A DNA stretch of 64,000 nucleotides from BPIH01 sp042408535 (GTDB lineage Bacteria > Chloroflexota > Limnocylindria > Limnocylindrales > CSP1-4), in assembly GCA_042408535.1 (NCBI GenBank), contig JBHORA010000146.1, forward strand, positions 1 through 64,000, in the 5' to 3' direction. Positions 1 through 8,863 of this stretch are shown one piece after another; within the stretch, counting starts at the first letter, position 1; every line of letters begins with the position of its first letter. The notes under the pieces are model-generated. The model was given only the letters and a program-made list of their open reading frames with translations, had not been told where the DNA came from and searched no databases. The position numbers and the translations under genes were made by a program.

Positions 1-90
1 GGCAGCGGGAGGAGCGAGCCGACCCGGCTATCCGCCCCCGGCCGATCATCCCTGGCGGCGCGGCCTCCTCAAGAGCGCCCCGAGTCGACG

Positions 91-136
91 ACTGACAGAA
101 TCACCGAGCAGTTGAACTGACAGAATCACCGAGCAG
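91..136. repeat. Two-copy 21-bp direct repeat, 25-bp period
   Basis: A 21-base sequence beginning ACTGACAGAATCACC is present at 91-111 and exactly again at 116-136, with GTTGA-like spacer bases between. No gene covers it. Closely spaced identical repeats can be transposase-binding sites at an insertion-sequence end, and the window edge cuts whatever lies further left, so a mobile-element end is possible but unproven. Confidence 0.6.
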
Positions 137-178
137 CGACAAGGACGCCGAGATGATGGAGGGCGAAGCGGCGGCTGG

Positions 179-184
179 TAGACT
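179..184 (+). promoter_or_regulatory. -10-like TAGACT upstream of the DUF4446-type gene
   Basis: TAGACT lies 45 bases before the GTG start at 230. The same TANNNT hexamer precedes many genes in this window. No convincing -35 is seen. A transcript starting near 191 would carry the GGAGG ribosome site at 214-218. Confidence 0.35.
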
Positions 185-229
185 CGGTTCGACAGCTCGA
201 GTGTCGTCCAGCTGGAGGCTCCACCGGTC

Positions 230-709
230 GTGCCGCTCGCCAACGGGGATCTCGTCGTCGGTGTCCTGCTCCTCGTGGCGGCCGCCCTCGCCCTCGCCGT
301 CCTCGCCGTCCTCGCCATCCGGCGGCGGAGGCGGGGCTCGACGGTCGTGGCATCGGGGACCGGGGAACTCGGGGCCGCCCTCGGTCCCGTGGAGGCCCGC
401 CTCTCCCGCCTCGAAGCCCGTTTGGCGGGGGTCGAGGATCGAACGGCGAGCCTCGAGGCGGCGAGCCGGGTCGCCGTCTCGCGGGTCGGGCTCGTTCGCT
501 TCAATCCCTTCGAGGACACCGGAGGGAACCAGAGCTTTGCCCTCGCCCTCCTCGATGCGGCCGGGGACGGGATCGTCGTCAGCAGCCTCCACGCCCGCTC
601 GGGAACACGGGTCTACGCCAAGGCCGTCCGCGGTGGACGGGGTGTCACCACCCTCTCCGACGAGGAAGAGACGGCCGTCCGAGAGGCGCTCGGCCATCGG
701 CCGCTCTGA
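230..709 (+). CDS. DUF4446-type membrane-anchored protein
   Basis: 159 aa. One hydrophobic segment at residues 8-27 is followed by a basic RRRRR stop-transfer, so the protein is probably anchored with the C-terminal part in the cytoplasm. Residues 45-85 are charged and coil-like. The C-terminal half contains a VGLVRFNPFEDTGGNQSF stretch and a later LHARSGTRVYAK stretch that I recognise from the DUF4446 family, whose function is not known. The GTG start has a GGAGG site 11 bases upstream. It sits 54 bases before the helicase-nuclease gene on the same strand and may be co-transcribed. Confidence 0.8.
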   Translation: MPLANGDLVVGVLLLVAAALALAVLAVLAIRRRRRGSTVVASGTGELGAALGPVEARLSRLEARLAGVEDRTASLEAASRVAVSRVGLVRFNPFEDTGGNQSFALALLDAAGDGIVVSSLHARSGTRVYAKAVRGGRGVTTLSDEEETAVREALGHRPL

Positions 710-763
710 GGCGATCGGGCGTCCAGGAAGGGCGACGCCGATGCTCGCGACAACCGAGCTGAC

Positions 764-3700
764 ATGGCGGCCGCCGATCCTCGGCCCATGCCGCCCATCG
801 ACCTCGCCGCGACGCCCACCGTCCCCGACCTGGAGGTCCTCGTGAGGTCGGGCCGAATCCGGACCGAACCGCCGCCCCTCGACCAGCTCCCCGTCTGGGG
901 AGAGTTCGCCGCTGCGGCCGAGGCGGGGGACGACGGAGCCGGGAGCGACGCTGCAGCCCGCCTCCTGGCTGGCCTGAACCCGGAGCAGCGGCGAGCGGTG
1001 ACCCACGGCGAGGGGCCCCTCCTCGTCGTCGCCGGGGCAGGAACCGGGAAGACGCAGGTCATCACCCGCCGGATCGCCTGGCTCATCGCCACAAAGCGGG
1101 CCCGGCCCTCCGAGATCCTCGCCCTCACCTTCACCGACAAGGCGGCCGAGGAGATGGAAACCCGGGTCGACGAGCTCGTTCCCTATGGCTTTACGGACAC
1201 GGCCATCTCGACCTTCCACGCCTTCGGCGACCGCCTCATCCGGGAGTTCGCCCTCGAGCTCGGTCTGCCGACGAACGTCCGCGTCCTCTCGCGGCCCGAG
1301 GTCGTCATCTTCCTCCGGGAGCACCTCTTCGAGTTCGAGCTCGATCGCTACCGGCCGCTCGGCGACCCGACCCGCTTCCTGGCCGCCCTGGCAACCCTCT
1401 TCTCGCGCTGCAAGGACGAGGACGTCACTCCCGCCGCCTACCTCGCCTACGCCGAGCGGTTGGCGGCCGCCGCCCGTGAGGCTGCCGCGGCGGGGCAGGG
1501 GAGGGGGTTGCCCGCCGGGGTGGCGGCCGCGGCCTCGGCCGTTCCCGTGGCAGCCGACGGGGCGGACGCCGCGGTCGGGAGCCAGACGAACGCCTCGGTC
1601 GAGTTGACCGACGGTGCGGCGCTTCTCGAGGAGGCTGAGCGGCAGCTCGAGCTCGCGAGGGCCTACGCCCGCTACCAGGAGCTCCTCGCTGCGAAGGGCT
1701 TCATCGACTTCGGCGACCAGGTCGGGCTCGCCCTTCGGCTCCTCCGCGAGTCGCCGGCCGCACGGGCGGCGGTGCAGCGTCGCTTTCGATACGTCCTCGT
1801 CGACGAGTTCCAAGACACGAACCGGGCCCAAGCCGAGCTTGTCGCCCTCATCGTCGAACCCCACCGAAACGTGACCGTCGTCGGCGACGACGACCAGTCG
1901 ATCTACAAGTTCCGGGGCGCAGCGATCAGCAACATCCTCGACTTCCGGGAGCGCTACCGGGGGGCCCGGACGATCGTCCTCCGGCGGAACTACCGGTCGC
2001 GGGCGCCGATCCTCGAGGCCGCCTACCGCCTCATCCGCCACAACGACCCGGATCGACTCGAGGTCCGGGCCGGGATCGCCAAGGAGCTCCGGTCCGAGCG
2101 TCCCGTCGAGGGCGCCCGGCCGGTCCGCGTCGAGGGCTTCGCGACGGGCTCGGAGGAGGCCGACTGGGTCGCCGCTGAGATCGGGCGGCGGATCGCGGCC
2201 GGGGCCCGACCCCGCGACCACGCCGTCCTCGTCCGGGCGAACGCCCACGCCGACCCGATCATCCGGAGCCTGAACGTGGCCGGCATCCCGTGGCGCTTCT
2301 CGGGGACCTCCGGGCTCTACAGCCGACCGGAGGTCCGCCTCCTCCTCGCCTTCCTGCGGACCGTCGCCGATCCCGACTCGTCGGTCGATCTCTTCGCCCT
2401 CGCTGCCTCCGAGGTCTACGGGCTCGGTGGCGAGGATCTCGCCGTCATCGCCAACGCCGCCCGGCGCCGGAACCGATCGCTCTGGGAGATCGCCAGCGAC
2501 GTCGTCGTCGACCCGGCCCTCCTCCGCCTGAGCGAGGCGGGCCGGTCCCGCCTCGCTCGCCTCGTCGCCGACGTCCGGCGCTACCTGGAGCTGGCTGCCG
2601 AGCGACCGGCCGGCGAGGTCCTCTACGCCTTCCTGAAGGAAACGGGACTCCTCGCCCGCTCCGCGGCCGCCGAGACGGCCCGGGCCGAGGACGCCCTCGG
2701 CAACATCGCCCGCTTCTTCGACATCGTCCGGGCCCAGAGCGCCCTCCTCGCCGACGACCGGGCGATCTTCGTCGCCCGCCACCTCCAGACCCTCATCGAA
2801 GCCGGCGACGACCCGGCGACGGCCGACCTCGATCCCGACGCCGACGCCGTCGCCATCCTGACCGTCCACAAGGCGAAGGGCCTCGAGTTCCCGACGGTCT
2901 TCATGGTCGGCCTCGTCGAGGGTCGCTTCCCGGCCATCGAGCGGCCCGAGCCCCTCGCCCTCCCCCTCGCCCTCGTTCGCGAGACGCTGCCGAGCGGCGA
3001 CTTCCGGATCCAGGAGGAGCGGCGCCTCTTCTACGTCGGCATGACGAGGGCCCGCGACGAGCTCGTGCTCACCTGGGCCGCCGACTACGGGGGACGGGCC
3101 CGACGGGTCTCGCCGTTCGTCCTCGAAGCCCTCGACCTGCCGGCGGCGGCGCGGCCGGGCGGGGGCGTGGGGGCGGCGACGAGCGCCCTCGAGAAGCTCG
3201 CCGGCTTTCGGACGCCGAGCCGGCCGGCCGAGCCCGAGCGGGTCCGGAACGACGGCCCGCTCAACCTGAGCTTCTACGCCATCGACGACTACCTCACCTG
3301 TCCCCTGAAGTACAAGTACGCCCACGTCCTCCGGGTTCCTCTCGCCCCGCACCACGCCATCGTCTACGGGGCGGCCCTCCACGCTGCCGTTTCCGAGTTC
3401 CACCGCCGGCAGCTCCGGGGGGAGCCGATGACGGAAGGGGACCTCATCGCGGCCTTCGAAGCGGCCTGGACCTCGGAAGGCTTCATCTCGCGGGCCCACG
3501 AGGAGGCGCGGCTCGAGGCGGGCCGGGCAGCCCTCCGCCGCTTCTTCGCCGAGCAGAGCCGGCCCGACGCCCCGCGGCCGGCCTGGGTCGAGCGGGACTT
3601 CGTCTTCGTCCTCGACGGCGACCGGATTCGAGGTCGTTGGGACCGGGTCGACATCGAAGCCATCGAAGGGCCGGACCGCGCTGGATCCGGGGGGCCCGGC

Positions 3701-4135
3701 GCCGGGGAATCGACGAGGAACGGCGACGCCGACGGAGCCGCGGTCGCCGCGGCGTCCGCCGGGAGCGACATCGTCCAGGATGCGCTGCCCCTCGGTCTTG
3801 TCGAACGCGTGACGATCACCGACTACAAGTCGAGCGACGTCCGGGATCCGGCGAAGGCTCGTCAGCGAGCCCGGGAGTCACTCCAGCTCCAGATCTACGC
3901 CCTCGCCTACGAGGCCCTGACCGGCCGCCTCCCCGACGCGGTCGCCCTCCACTTCCTCGACACGGGGGTCGTCGGCCGCGTCCCGGTCGAGCCGAAGCGG
4001 CTCCTCAAAGCCAGGGAGCGGATCCGGAGCGCCGCCACGGGGATCCGGGCCGGCGCCTTCGAGCCCCGCCCCGACGCCGTCACCTGCGGCTACTGTCCGT
4101 ACCGTGAGATCTGCCCGGCCAGTGCCGCCCGCTGA
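764..4135 (+). CDS. UvrD/PcrA-type helicase fused to Fe-S RecB-family nuclease
   Basis: 1123 aa. An N-terminal extension of about 70 residues precedes a superfamily 1A helicase: Walker A AGAGTGKT at 90-97, a VDEFQDTN Walker B motif, VVGDDDQSIYKFRGA, and a late VHKAKGLEFP motif. The C-terminal part (about 830-1123) is a PD-(D/E)XK nuclease with a TDYKSSD active-site motif. Cysteines at about 846, 1108, 1111 and 1117 have the C-xn-C-x2-C-x5-C spacing of iron-sulphur nucleases such as AddB and AdnA/AdnB. The likely role is processing of double-strand DNA ends or of stalled replication intermediates. In AddAB/AdnAB the work is shared by two subunits; no partner is visible here, though it could lie left of the window. 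The ATG start lacks a strong ribosome site. Confidence 0.9.
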   Translation: MAAADPRPMPPIDLAATPTVPDLEVLVRSGRIRTEPPPLDQLPVWGEFAAAAEAGDDGAGSDAAARLLAGLNPEQRRAVTHGEGPLLVVAGAGTGKTQVITRRIAWLIATKRARPSEILALTFTDKAAEEMETRVDELVPYGFTDTAISTFHAFGDRLIREFALELGLPTNVRVLSRPEVVIFLREHLFEFELDRYRPLGDPTRFLAALATLFSRCKDEDVTPAAYLAYAERLAAAAREAAAAGQGRGLPAGVAAAASAVPVAADGADAAVGSQTNASVELTDGAALLEEAERQLELARAYARYQELLAAKGFIDFGDQVGLALRLLRESPAARAAVQRRFRYVLVDEFQDTNRAQAELVALIVEPHRNVTVVGDDDQSIYKFRGAAISNILDFRERYRGARTIVLRRNYRSRAPILEAAYRLIRHNDPDRLEVRAGIAKELRSERPVEGARPVRVEGFATGSEEADWVAAEIGRRIAAGARPRDHAVLVRANAHADPIIRSLNVAGIPWRFSGTSGLYSRPEVRLLLAFLRTVADPDSSVDLFALAASEVYGLGGEDLAVIANAARRRNRSLWEIASDVVVDPALLRLSEAGRSRLARLVADVRRYLELAAERPAGEVLYAFLKETGLLARSAAAETARAEDALGNIARFFDIVRAQSALLADDRAIFVARHLQTLIEAGDDPATADLDPDADAVAILTVHKAKGLEFPTVFMVGLVEGRFPAIERPEPLALPLALVRETLPSGDFRIQEERRLFYVGMTRARDELVLTWAADYGGRARRVSPFVLEALDLPAAARPGGGVGAATSALEKLAGFRTPSRPAEPERVRNDGPLNLSFYAIDDYLTCPLKYKYAHVLRVPLAPHHAIVYGAALHAAVSEFHRRQLRGEPMTEGDLIAAFEAAWTSEGFISRAHEEARLEAGRAALRRFFAEQSRPDAPRPAWVERDFVFVLDGDRIRGRWDRVDIEAIEGPDRAGSGGPGAGESTRNGDADGAAVAAASAGSDIVQDALPLGLVERVTITDYKSSDVRDPAKARQRARESLQLQIYALAYEALTGRLPDAVALHFLDTGVVGRVPVEPKRLLKARERIRSAATGIRAGAFEPRPDAVTCGYCPYREICPASAAR

Positions 4136-4940
4136 GGCGACGCCGTCCGGGACGGCTCGGGTCGACGTCATCACCTTCGACTTCGGCAACACCCTCGTCC
4201 CGGTCGACCGGGCGGCCCTCCGCCGGGTCGTCGAGCGGACGGCCCGGGCCGTGGCGACGAGGTCCGGTCCCTTCGACCCCGACGCCTTCCTCCGGCTCTG
4301 GGCGGAGGAGCGGGAGCGCCAGTTCGCCGAGGCACTGCCGCTTCGGCGGGAGGTGGACCTCGGTGAGCGGGCCCGGCGTGTCCTCGCTCGGCTCCGGGGA
4401 CTCCGGCCGCCGCCGAGCGGAGCGCCGTGGGACGAGGCGGCCCTCCGGCGCCTCGTGGCGCCCGAGGAGGAGGCGGCGGTCCTCGACGCCTACAGCGCCG
4501 CCTTCGTCGCCCTCGTTCCGCCGCGGGTCGAGGCCTCGGCCGTCCTCGCCGAGCTGGCAGGGCGACGCCGGCTCGGGATCGTCTCGAACTGGCCGCTCGG
4601 CGCGACCATCGACCGCTACGTCGCCGCCCGGGGCTGGTCGGCCTACCTCGCCGCTGTCGTCGTCAGCGAGCGGGTCGGGGCGATCAAGCCCGACCTCGCC
4701 ATCTTCCGAGCCGCCGAAGCGGCCCTCGGCGTCGGGCCGGAGGCTCGGGGTCGAATCCTCCACGTCGGCGACGATCCCCTCGCCGACGTCGCCGGGGCGA
4801 GAGGCGCCGGCTGGCGGGCGGCGCTCCTCCGGGGGCGACCGGACGACTCGCCGCTCCCGATCGGGGTCGTCGACGAGGGCGTCGGTCCCGATCTGGAGCT
4901 CGTCAGCCTCGCCGACCTGCCGGCGCTCCTCGGCGGGTGA
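4104..4940 (+). CDS. HAD-superfamily hydrolase (subfamily IA type)
   Basis: 278 aa. HAD motif I reads FDFGNTLV, the DxGxT variant in which the second aspartate is glycine; this occurs in some family IA phosphatases. Motif II is GIVSNW, motif III the lysine in IKPD, and motif IV VGDDPLADVAGARGAGW, so the fold and catalytic core look intact. The substrate cannot be told. The GTG at 4104 overlaps the end of the helicase gene by 32 bases; an in-frame GTG at 4122 is an equally plausible start. It is probably translated with the upstream gene. Confidence 0.85.
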   Translation: MRSARPVPPAEATPSGTARVDVITFDFGNTLVPVDRAALRRVVERTARAVATRSGPFDPDAFLRLWAEERERQFAEALPLRREVDLGERARRVLARLRGLRPPPSGAPWDEAALRRLVAPEEEAAVLDAYSAAFVALVPPRVEASAVLAELAGRRRLGIVSNWPLGATIDRYVAARGWSAYLAAVVVSERVGAIKPDLAIFRAAEAALGVGPEARGRILHVGDDPLADVAGARGAGWRAALLRGRPDDSPLPIGVVDEGVGPDLELVSLADLPALLGG

Positions 4941-4962
4941 TCGGGCGAGGCGCCGCCCCCGC

Positions 4963-4968
4963 TAGACT
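4963..4968 (+). promoter_or_regulatory. -10-like TAGACT before the 124-aa membrane protein
   Basis: TAGACT lies 47 bases before the GTG start at 5016, just after the HAD gene ends. It matches the TANNNT hexamers used elsewhere in the window; no clear -35. Confidence 0.3.
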
Positions 4969-5015
4969 GGCCCTCGCCAACTCGCCCTCGCGGTGAGTCC
5001 CGACAGGAACCGTCC

Positions 5016-5390
5016 GTGGAGCCTCGCGATCGTCTCGCCAATCTCGCTCTCCTCGGCCTCGCCGCCGTCGCTTGGGGTCTGGTCGGCCTCGTCGTCACGA
5101 CCCGCGACCCCCTCGCCGACCCGAGCGCGGGCCCGATCGGAGCAGCCCTCGTCGCCGCTGCCAGCGGTCTGACGGCGGTGCCGCTCTTCTGGCTCGCCGT
5201 CTTCGCCCGCCACCGGCGGATCGCCTACCGTGGCGACTGGCTCCGGGCCCTCCGGCGCGGTGCCTGGGTGGGGCTCGTGGCCGGCCTCTTCGTCGTCCTC
5301 CGGCTCCAGGCGGCGCCAGCCGTCCCGATCGTCGCCTTCGTCGTCGTCATGATGGCTATCGCCGAAGCGAGTCTGTCCATCGAGCGCTAG
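5016..5390 (+). CDS. Small integral membrane protein of unknown function
   Basis: 124 aa with about four hydrophobic segments (roughly residues 9-27, 41-62, 84-98 and 100-117) separated by short basic loops such as ARHRRIAYRGDWLRALRRG. I do not recognise a family. The GTG start at 5016 is preceded by an AGGAA about 7 bases upstream. It is flanked by a HAD hydrolase and an M20 peptidase, which gives no functional hint. Confidence 0.65.
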   Translation: MEPRDRLANLALLGLAAVAWGLVGLVVTTRDPLADPSAGPIGAALVAAASGLTAVPLFWLAVFARHRRIAYRGDWLRALRRGAWVGLVAGLFVVLRLQAAPAVPIVAFVVVMMAIAEASLSIER

Positions 5391-5501
5391 GCATCGAGCC
5401 CGATGAGGCGCCTCGGCGTGCGGACACCGATCGGCCCCTTGCCGGGCCCCGACCTGTCATCGCCGAGCCCGACCCGTCATCGCCATCCGAGGAGGTGCAC
5501 C

Positions 5502-6746
5502 GTGATCCAGCCGCTCACGAGCGTTCGACCTGCCGAGCCGCATCCGGAGGTGAAGGCCCGGATCGCGGCCGCCGTCGAGGCCGCCCGCGAGACGATCCTC
5601 GACCTCTCCCACCGGATCCACGCCACCCCCGAGCCCGCCTTCGAGGAGCACCAGGCGGCGGCCTGGGTCGCCGAGGCCGTCCGCGCCGCTGGCTACCGGG
5701 TCGAGCACCCGGCCGGCCGGCTGGCGACGGCGATCCGGGCAGTCCTGACGGGAGGGCGCGGGGGCGATGGCCCCCGGATCGGGATCCTCGCCGAGTACGA
5801 TGCCCTGCCTGGCCTCGGCCACGGCTGCGGTCACAACACGATGGCGGCGAGCGGGGTCGGGGCCGCCATCGCCCTCGCAGCGGTCCGCGATGCCTGGGCG
5901 GGCGAGGTCGTCTTCCTCGGCACGCCGGCCGAGGAGCGGGGGAGCGGCAAGCAGATCATGATCGACGACGGCCTCTTCGATGGCCTCGACGCAGCGCTCC
6001 TCTACCACCCCTGCGACCGGAACCACGTCGAGTGCGTCGCCCTCGCCAGTGAGGACATCGACGTCACCTTCCACGGCGTCCCTTCCCACGCCGCCTCGGA
6101 TCCTTGGCAGGGCAAGAACGCCCTCGACGCGATGGTCATGCTCTTTACCGGCATCGGTCTCTGGCGCCAGCAGCTCCGGCCCGAGGCCCGCGTCCACGGG
6201 ATCATCCTCGAAGGCGGAACGGCGGCGAACATCATCCCCGACCGAACCGTCGCCCGGTTCATGATCCGGAGCTTCGACGAGGGGACCTTCGAGGAGCTCC
6301 GGCGTCGTTTCCGCCAGATCGCCGAGGCGGCCGCCGCGGCGGCGGACTGCAGCCTCGAGATCGTCTTCTCGGGCCGCTCGTCGACGATGAAGCACAACCG
6401 GACGATCGCCGCCCGGTGGCTGGCGAACGCCAGCGCCTACGGGGTCGAGGACCAGGGGCCAGATCCGTCGGTCGGCTCGACGGACATGGGCAACGTGAGC
6501 TGGAAGCTGCCGGCCATCCACCCGGATCTCGCCATCGCCCCGCCGGGGACGCCCGGCCATTCCGTCGCCTTCCGCGACGCTGCCGCCTCGCCCCAGGCCG
6601 ACGAGACGACGCTCCTCGCGGCGACCCTCGTCGCCCAGACAGCGTACGACCTTCTCGCCGACCCGGCCCTCGTCGAGGCGGCCTGGCGAGAGTTCCGGGG
6701 CGAGGCGGAGGGGGGCTCGGAGGCGCCCCCCGGCCGGGCCGGCTGA
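5502..6746 (+). CDS. M20-family amidohydrolase/peptidase (PM20D2/AbgB-like)
   Basis: 414 aa. This is a zinc-dependent M20 hydrolase related to aminobenzoyl-glutamate hydrolase and PM20D2-type dipeptidases. Visible motifs are LAEYDALPGLGHGCGHN at about 97-112, containing metal ligands, TPAEERGSGK with the catalytic glutamate, and a dimerisation-domain stretch HAASDPWQGKNALDAM. The GTG start at 5502 is chosen because GGAGG lies six bases upstream; a longer in-frame reading from 5403 would add an unlikely proline/arginine-rich leader. The likely substrate is an amide of an amino acid or dipeptide, but I cannot name it. Confidence 0.88.
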   Translation: MIQPLTSVRPAEPHPEVKARIAAAVEAARETILDLSHRIHATPEPAFEEHQAAAWVAEAVRAAGYRVEHPAGRLATAIRAVLTGGRGGDGPRIGILAEYDALPGLGHGCGHNTMAASGVGAAIALAAVRDAWAGEVVFLGTPAEERGSGKQIMIDDGLFDGLDAALLYHPCDRNHVECVALASEDIDVTFHGVPSHAASDPWQGKNALDAMVMLFTGIGLWRQQLRPEARVHGIILEGGTAANIIPDRTVARFMIRSFDEGTFEELRRRFRQIAEAAAAAADCSLEIVFSGRSSTMKHNRTIAARWLANASAYGVEDQGPDPSVGSTDMGNVSWKLPAIHPDLAIAPPGTPGHSVAFRDAAASPQADETTLLAATLVAQTAYDLLADPALVEAAWREFRGEAEGGSEAPPGRAG

Positions 6747-6868
6747 CGCCCGGACTCGGAGCGGGACCAGACCGGACCCTCTTGTGGGCCGAGCGGGGGT
6801 CGCTCTGCTACCATCGGGCGCCCGGTGCCCTGCTGGACGGTCGGCTCGAACCGGCGGCACCGACGGCG

Positions 6869-7984
6869 ATGCGGATGCCGATGGACGTTCCGATGGAGTC
6901 CCTGCCCGACTTCGGTGCCCAGCACGGCTGGGACCGGGACTACCCGACCTACTCCGATTTCGACCTGCCGACGTACGTGGGCTTGCCGACCTTCATGAAC
7001 CTGCCCTGGGTCCCCGACCCGGACGAGCTCCGCCGGCGGCGGATCGATGTCGCCATCGTTGGGGCGCCCTTCGACGACGGTGTGAGCCATCGACCGGGGG
7101 CCCGCTTCGGGCCGCGCGCGATCCGGGAGGCCCAGTACACGAGCGGCTCGATCCACTCCCTTCAGCTCGGGAACGAGCCCTTCGAGATCGTCAGCGTCGT
7201 CGACGCTGGGGACGCCAACATCGTCCCGGCCTGGCTCGAACGCGGCCACGCGATGATCTATCGAAAGGTCCGGCAGGTGGCGGCGAGCGGGGCGATCCCG
7301 ATCGTTTTCGGTGGCGATCACTCCATTACCTGGCCCTCGGCGACGGCCGTCGCCGAGGTCCGCCGGCCGGCTCGGATCGGGGTCGTCCACTTCGACGCCC
7401 ACGCCGACACGGCACCCGAGGATTGGGGCGTCCTGGCCGGGCACGGGACGCCGATGCGGCGGCTCATCGAATCGGGAGCCGTGGCCGGTCGGAACTTCGT
7501 CCAGATCGGCCTCCGCGGCTACTGGCCGCCCGTCGACGTCTTCGAGTGGATGCGGGCCCAGGGGATGCGGACCCACTTCATGACCGAGATCGAGGAACGA
7601 GGCCTCGACGCCGTCGTCGAGACGGCCATCGCCGAGGCCCTCGACGGCCCCGAGGCGATCTATCTGTCGGTCGACATCGACGTCCTCGACCCGGGGCTCG
7701 CCCCGGGAACGGGGACGCCCGAGCCGGGCGGCCTCCTGCCGCGGGAGCTCCTCCGGGCCGTACGGCGGATCGTCGGTGCCGTCGAGCTCGCTGCCCTCGA
7801 CATCGTCGAGGTCAGTCCGCCTTACGACCAGGCCGAGGTGACGGCGATGGCGGCGAACCGGATCGCCCTCGAGGCGATCAGTGCCCTCGCCGCCAAGAAG
7901 GCGGCCGGACGAGTGGTCCGCTTCGAGCCGGCGACCGTCGGTCCGCACCCCTCGGCGCCGGAGGCTCAGGAACGGCGGGGGTGA
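6869..7984 (+). CDS. speB: Agmatinase/ureohydrolase-family enzyme
   Basis: 371 aa. It has the three ureohydrolase manganese motifs: GGDHSITW at about 148-155, HFDAHADT at about 174-181, and SVDIDVLDPGLAPGTGTPEPGG near 270. These ligate the binuclear Mn centre that splits a guanidino group to urea. The GAPFDDGVSHRPGARFGPRAIR stretch is typical of agmatinases. A 45-residue N-terminal extension precedes the core. Several in-frame ATGs (6869, 6875, 6881, 6893) are possible starts and no Shine-Dalgarno site separates them. A TACCAT -10-like hexamer is at 6809. The stop overlaps the next gene as GTGA. The substrate could be agmatine, guanidinobutyrate or proclavaminate-like; agmatine is the default. 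Confidence 0.88.
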   Translation: MRMPMDVPMESLPDFGAQHGWDRDYPTYSDFDLPTYVGLPTFMNLPWVPDPDELRRRRIDVAIVGAPFDDGVSHRPGARFGPRAIREAQYTSGSIHSLQLGNEPFEIVSVVDAGDANIVPAWLERGHAMIYRKVRQVAASGAIPIVFGGDHSITWPSATAVAEVRRPARIGVVHFDAHADTAPEDWGVLAGHGTPMRRLIESGAVAGRNFVQIGLRGYWPPVDVFEWMRAQGMRTHFMTEIEERGLDAVVETAIAEALDGPEAIYLSVDIDVLDPGLAPGTGTPEPGGLLPRELLRAVRRIVGAVELAALDIVEVSPPYDQAEVTAMAANRIALEAISALAAKKAAGRVVRFEPATVGPHPSAPEAQERRG

Positions 7985-8853
7985 GCGCCGCCGACCTCGC
8001 CCGGCTCTACGATCTCGACCTCGTCGAGGATCCCGGCGACCTCGAGCTCTACCTCGCCCTCGCCGCCCGGACCGGCGGTCCGATCCTCGAGCTCGGGGTC
8101 GGGACGGGCCGCCTCGCTGTCCCGTTGGCCGAGGCCGGCTACGAGGTCGTCGGCGTCGACACCGATCCGGCCATGCTCGACCGGGCTCGGGCCCGGGTTC
8201 GGGCCGCCGGAGAGGGGGTCGCCCGGCGGCTCCGCCTCGTCGAGGTGGACATGACCGTCTGTCGGCTCCCCGAGGCGGGCCGTTTCGGTCTCGCCATCCT
8301 CGCCCTCAACACCCTCTTCCTCGTCGGTGGTCGGGCCGCCCAGGCGGCGGCCGTCGGGACCCTCGCCGCTCACCTCCGGCCGGGCGGGCTTGCCGTCGTC
8401 GACGTCTGGCTGCCGACAGTCGACGATCTCGGGCGCTTCGACGGCCGCCTCTCCCTCGAGTATGTCCGCCACGATCCGGAGACGAACGAGCTGGTGACGA
8501 AGGTCGCCGCCGCCATCGTCGAACCCGGAACGGGGCTCGTCGAGCTGACGACGATCTACGAAGCTTCACCGCCGGCAGGCGGGCCGCTGCGCCGCTGGGT
8601 CCGGACGGACCGGCTCCGTCTCGTCAGTCCGGACGAGCTCGAGGCGCTCGTCGTCGGCGCCGGTCTCGTCGTCGAGACCCTGGCTGGCGACTACGATCTG
8701 GGGCCCCTCGTCCCGGACTCGGAGCGGGCCATCGTCGTCGCCCGCCGGCCGGGTCGGGTCGCCAGCCGGCGGCATCGGGTTGCTCGGGAGCCCGTGCCGG
8801 CCCCTCCGACCGGGGAGACGGCTAGCGCCGGCGCCCGGGCCCGCCCGTGGTAG
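7981..8853 (+). CDS. Class I SAM-dependent methyltransferase
   Basis: 290 aa. Motif I is ILELGVGTGRLAVPLA near residue 30-45, followed by an acidic VVGVDTD (motif II) and an LAILALNTLFLV segment (motif IV), as in the methyltransferase-25 group. The C-terminal 40 residues are basic and proline-rich and probably disordered. The GTG start overlaps the agmatinase stop by four bases, indicating coupled translation. The methyl acceptor is unknown; the neighbour hints only at amine metabolism. Confidence 0.8.
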   Translation: MSAADLARLYDLDLVEDPGDLELYLALAARTGGPILELGVGTGRLAVPLAEAGYEVVGVDTDPAMLDRARARVRAAGEGVARRLRLVEVDMTVCRLPEAGRFGLAILALNTLFLVGGRAAQAAAVGTLAAHLRPGGLAVVDVWLPTVDDLGRFDGRLSLEYVRHDPETNELVTKVAAAIVEPGTGLVELTTIYEASPPAGGPLRRWVRTDRLRLVSPDELEALVVGAGLVVETLAGDYDLGPLVPDSERAIVVARRPGRVASRRHRVAREPVPAPPTGETASAGARARPW

Positions 8854-8856
8854 AGT
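8851..8856 (+). promoter_or_regulatory. Leaderless-type -10 TAGAGT for the first REC-ParA gene
   Basis: TAGAGT ends seven bases before the ATG at 8864, the distance at which transcription would start on the start codon itself. No ribosome site fits in between. Confidence 0.5.
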
Positions 8857-8863
8857 CGAGACG

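Noticed and set aside
101..3499. Very long open frame on the minus strand opposite the helicase-nuclease gene
   Set aside because: It is antisense to a gene with strong motifs; its product is low-complexity Gly/Glu/Arg/Asp text without recognisable domains. GC-rich DNA commonly leaves such frames open.
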